NCBI GenBank assembly: GCA_029266795.1
Contig: JAQSWE010000137.1
Span: 1-6,900, forward strand
DNA: 6,900 nucleotides
Source of the DNA: Alphaproteobacteria bacterium
Lineage (GTDB): Bacteria; Pseudomonadota; Alphaproteobacteria; Micavibrionales; UBA2020
Direction: 5' to 3'
Shown here one piece after another: positions 6,560 through 6,900 of this stretch. A program made the position numbers and the translations under genes. The notes beneath the pieces were generated by a model. It saw nothing but the letters and a program-made list of their open reading frames with translations. It was not told the DNA's origin and did not search any database. How positions within the stretch are numbered: position 1 is the first letter of the stretch; each line of letters starts with the position of its first letter.

Positions 6560-6592
6560 ATTTTAGCATAGCCGATATTAAGGCCGTCTTAA
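6560..6592 (-). promoter_or_regulatory. Probable promoter of DHH-B: CtrA-like TTAA-N7-TTAA box with -10 TAAAAT
   Basis: On the minus strand TAAAAT (6565-6560) is a five-of-six match to the -10. The predicted start is near 6553, leaving an 18-nt leader with the RBS. There is no TTGACA-like -35. Instead TTAA-N7-TTAA (6592-6578) covers about -26 to -40. That arrangement is known for CtrA-activated promoters in Alphaproteobacteria; whether this organism has CtrA cannot be seen here. Confidence 0.5.
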
Positions 6593-6595
6593 TAT
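6575..6595. repeat. Perfect 8-bp inverted repeat with 5-bp spacer (possible operator)
   Basis: ATATTAAG (6575-6582) and CTTAATAT (6588-6595) are perfect inverted copies around GCCGT. The symmetry includes and extends the TTAA-N7-TTAA core. No T-run follows on either strand, so it is not a typical intrinsic terminator. An operator for a dimeric regulator upstream of DHH-B is the simplest reading. Confidence 0.65.
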
Positions 6596-6653
6596 GAAAA
6601 TAATATTATCTATATATTTCAAACGTTTATTTAGAAAAAGCAGAATAGAATGC
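6596..6653. other. AT-rich intergenic stretch between the Sel1-like gene and DHH-B
   Basis: The sequence from 6589 to 6650 has 10 G or C in 62 bases (about 84% A+T), in sharp contrast to the GC-rich genes. It contains the short palindromes ATAATATTAT (6600-6609) and AAACGTTT (6621-6628). I see no open reading frame with an RBS here. Confidence 0.6.
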
Positions 6654-6654
6654 T
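6635..6654 (-). terminator. Weak candidate terminator after the Sel1-like gene
   Basis: On the minus strand, beginning at the last base of the TGA stop, AGCA (6654-6651) can pair with TGCT (6642-6639) across an 8-nt loop. The T-run 6639-6635 follows, its first T being the last base of the stem. The stem is only 4-5 bp, so termination would be weak. Confidence 0.25.
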
Positions 6655-6900
6655 CATTTAACGGACGCATGCGACTTGTGCCATTCGTTTAGTCTCTTTT
6701 CAACAACATCAATTTCTACATCCGTTAAGCGATGCTTCGCATCCTCACGGTCACGCACGAAGTCGTCTTGTGCATCGTTGTTACCCGCCGTTCCCAGCGA
6801 CAGCCAGAAATAGGCCTCGCTGAAGTTTCGCTTTACACCGAATTTTTCGGCAAGAAAATGGAGGTAGATCTCGCCCAGATGTATTTGCGCCCATTTATAT
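6654..6900 (-). CDS. Sel1-like repeat (SLR) protein, C-terminal fragment; 5' end outside the window
   Basis: Reading the minus strand from the window edge gives 81 residues ending at TGA 6656-6654. There is no in-frame start in the window, so the gene begins beyond base 6900. The visible part has the C-terminal signature of Sel1-like repeat proteins: an incomplete repeat (AQIHLGEIYLHFLAEKFGVK, about residues 4-23), then FSEAYFWLSLGTAGNNDA (about 26-43), and a closing helix of the type RDREDAKHRLTDVEIDVVEKRLNEW with the usual LT..E and final W. SLR proteins are helical scaffolds that bind other proteins; many are secreted or periplasmic, but the N-terminus needed to judge location is missing. 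It lies upstream of DHH-B on the same strand, 118 bp away, with a separate probable promoter for DHH-B between them. Its codons look slightly more AT-rich than those of the other genes. Confidence 0.8.
   Translation of the reverse strand, partial: YKWAQIHLGEIYLHFLAEKFGVKRNFSEAYFWLSLGTAGNNDAQDDFVRDREDAKHRLTDVEIDVVEKRLNEWHKSHASVK

Overview
The window looks like chromosomal DNA from a moderately GC-rich Gram-negative bacterium, most likely an alphaproteobacterium. This is an inference from GC-rich codon use, a proteobacterial-type MurA, TTGACA-type -35 elements, and a TTAA-N7-TTAA sequence resembling the alphaproteobacterial CtrA box. I cannot place it to genus. There are no tRNA or rRNA genes, insertion sequences, CRISPR arrays or phage genes, and no gene-free stretch over about 300 bases.

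Layout. At the left edge is the N-terminal half of murA (minus strand, cut by the window). Upstream of it, on the same strand, is a 501-residue cysteine-free helical protein of unknown function with its own RBS and a probable promoter. Next comes DHH-A, a DHH/DHHA1-family phosphoesterase (minus strand). Two plus-strand genes follow, diverging from DHH-A: an ankyrin-repeat protein of 504 residues and, 22 bp further on, a 131-residue protein of unknown function. Their operon runs head-on into DHH-B (minus strand), a second DHH/DHHA1 phosphoesterase paralogous to DHH-A. The stop codons of the 131-residue gene and DHH-B abut with no spacer. Beyond an AT-rich intergenic region, the right edge holds the C-terminal end of a Sel1-like repeat protein (minus strand, cut by the window).

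How the genes may work together. The core is a symmetrical-looking block in which two same-strand DHH phosphoesterase paralogs bracket a two-gene ankyrin plus small-protein operon. DHH/DHHA1 enzymes hydrolyse phosphodiester bonds in short oligonucleotides, nucleotide second messengers or related molecules. Ankyrin and Sel1 repeats are protein-binding scaffolds. A nucleotide-turnover or signalling module with a scaffold partner is therefore possible, but nothing in the sequence proves that the genes cooperate. The regulatory DNA is the most distinctive part. Between DHH-A and the ankyrin gene, two TTGACA -35 elements facing opposite ways form a perfect inverted repeat. Upstream of DHH-B, a perfect 8-bp inverted repeat containing TTAA-N7-TTAA sits where the -35 element would be, above a good -10.
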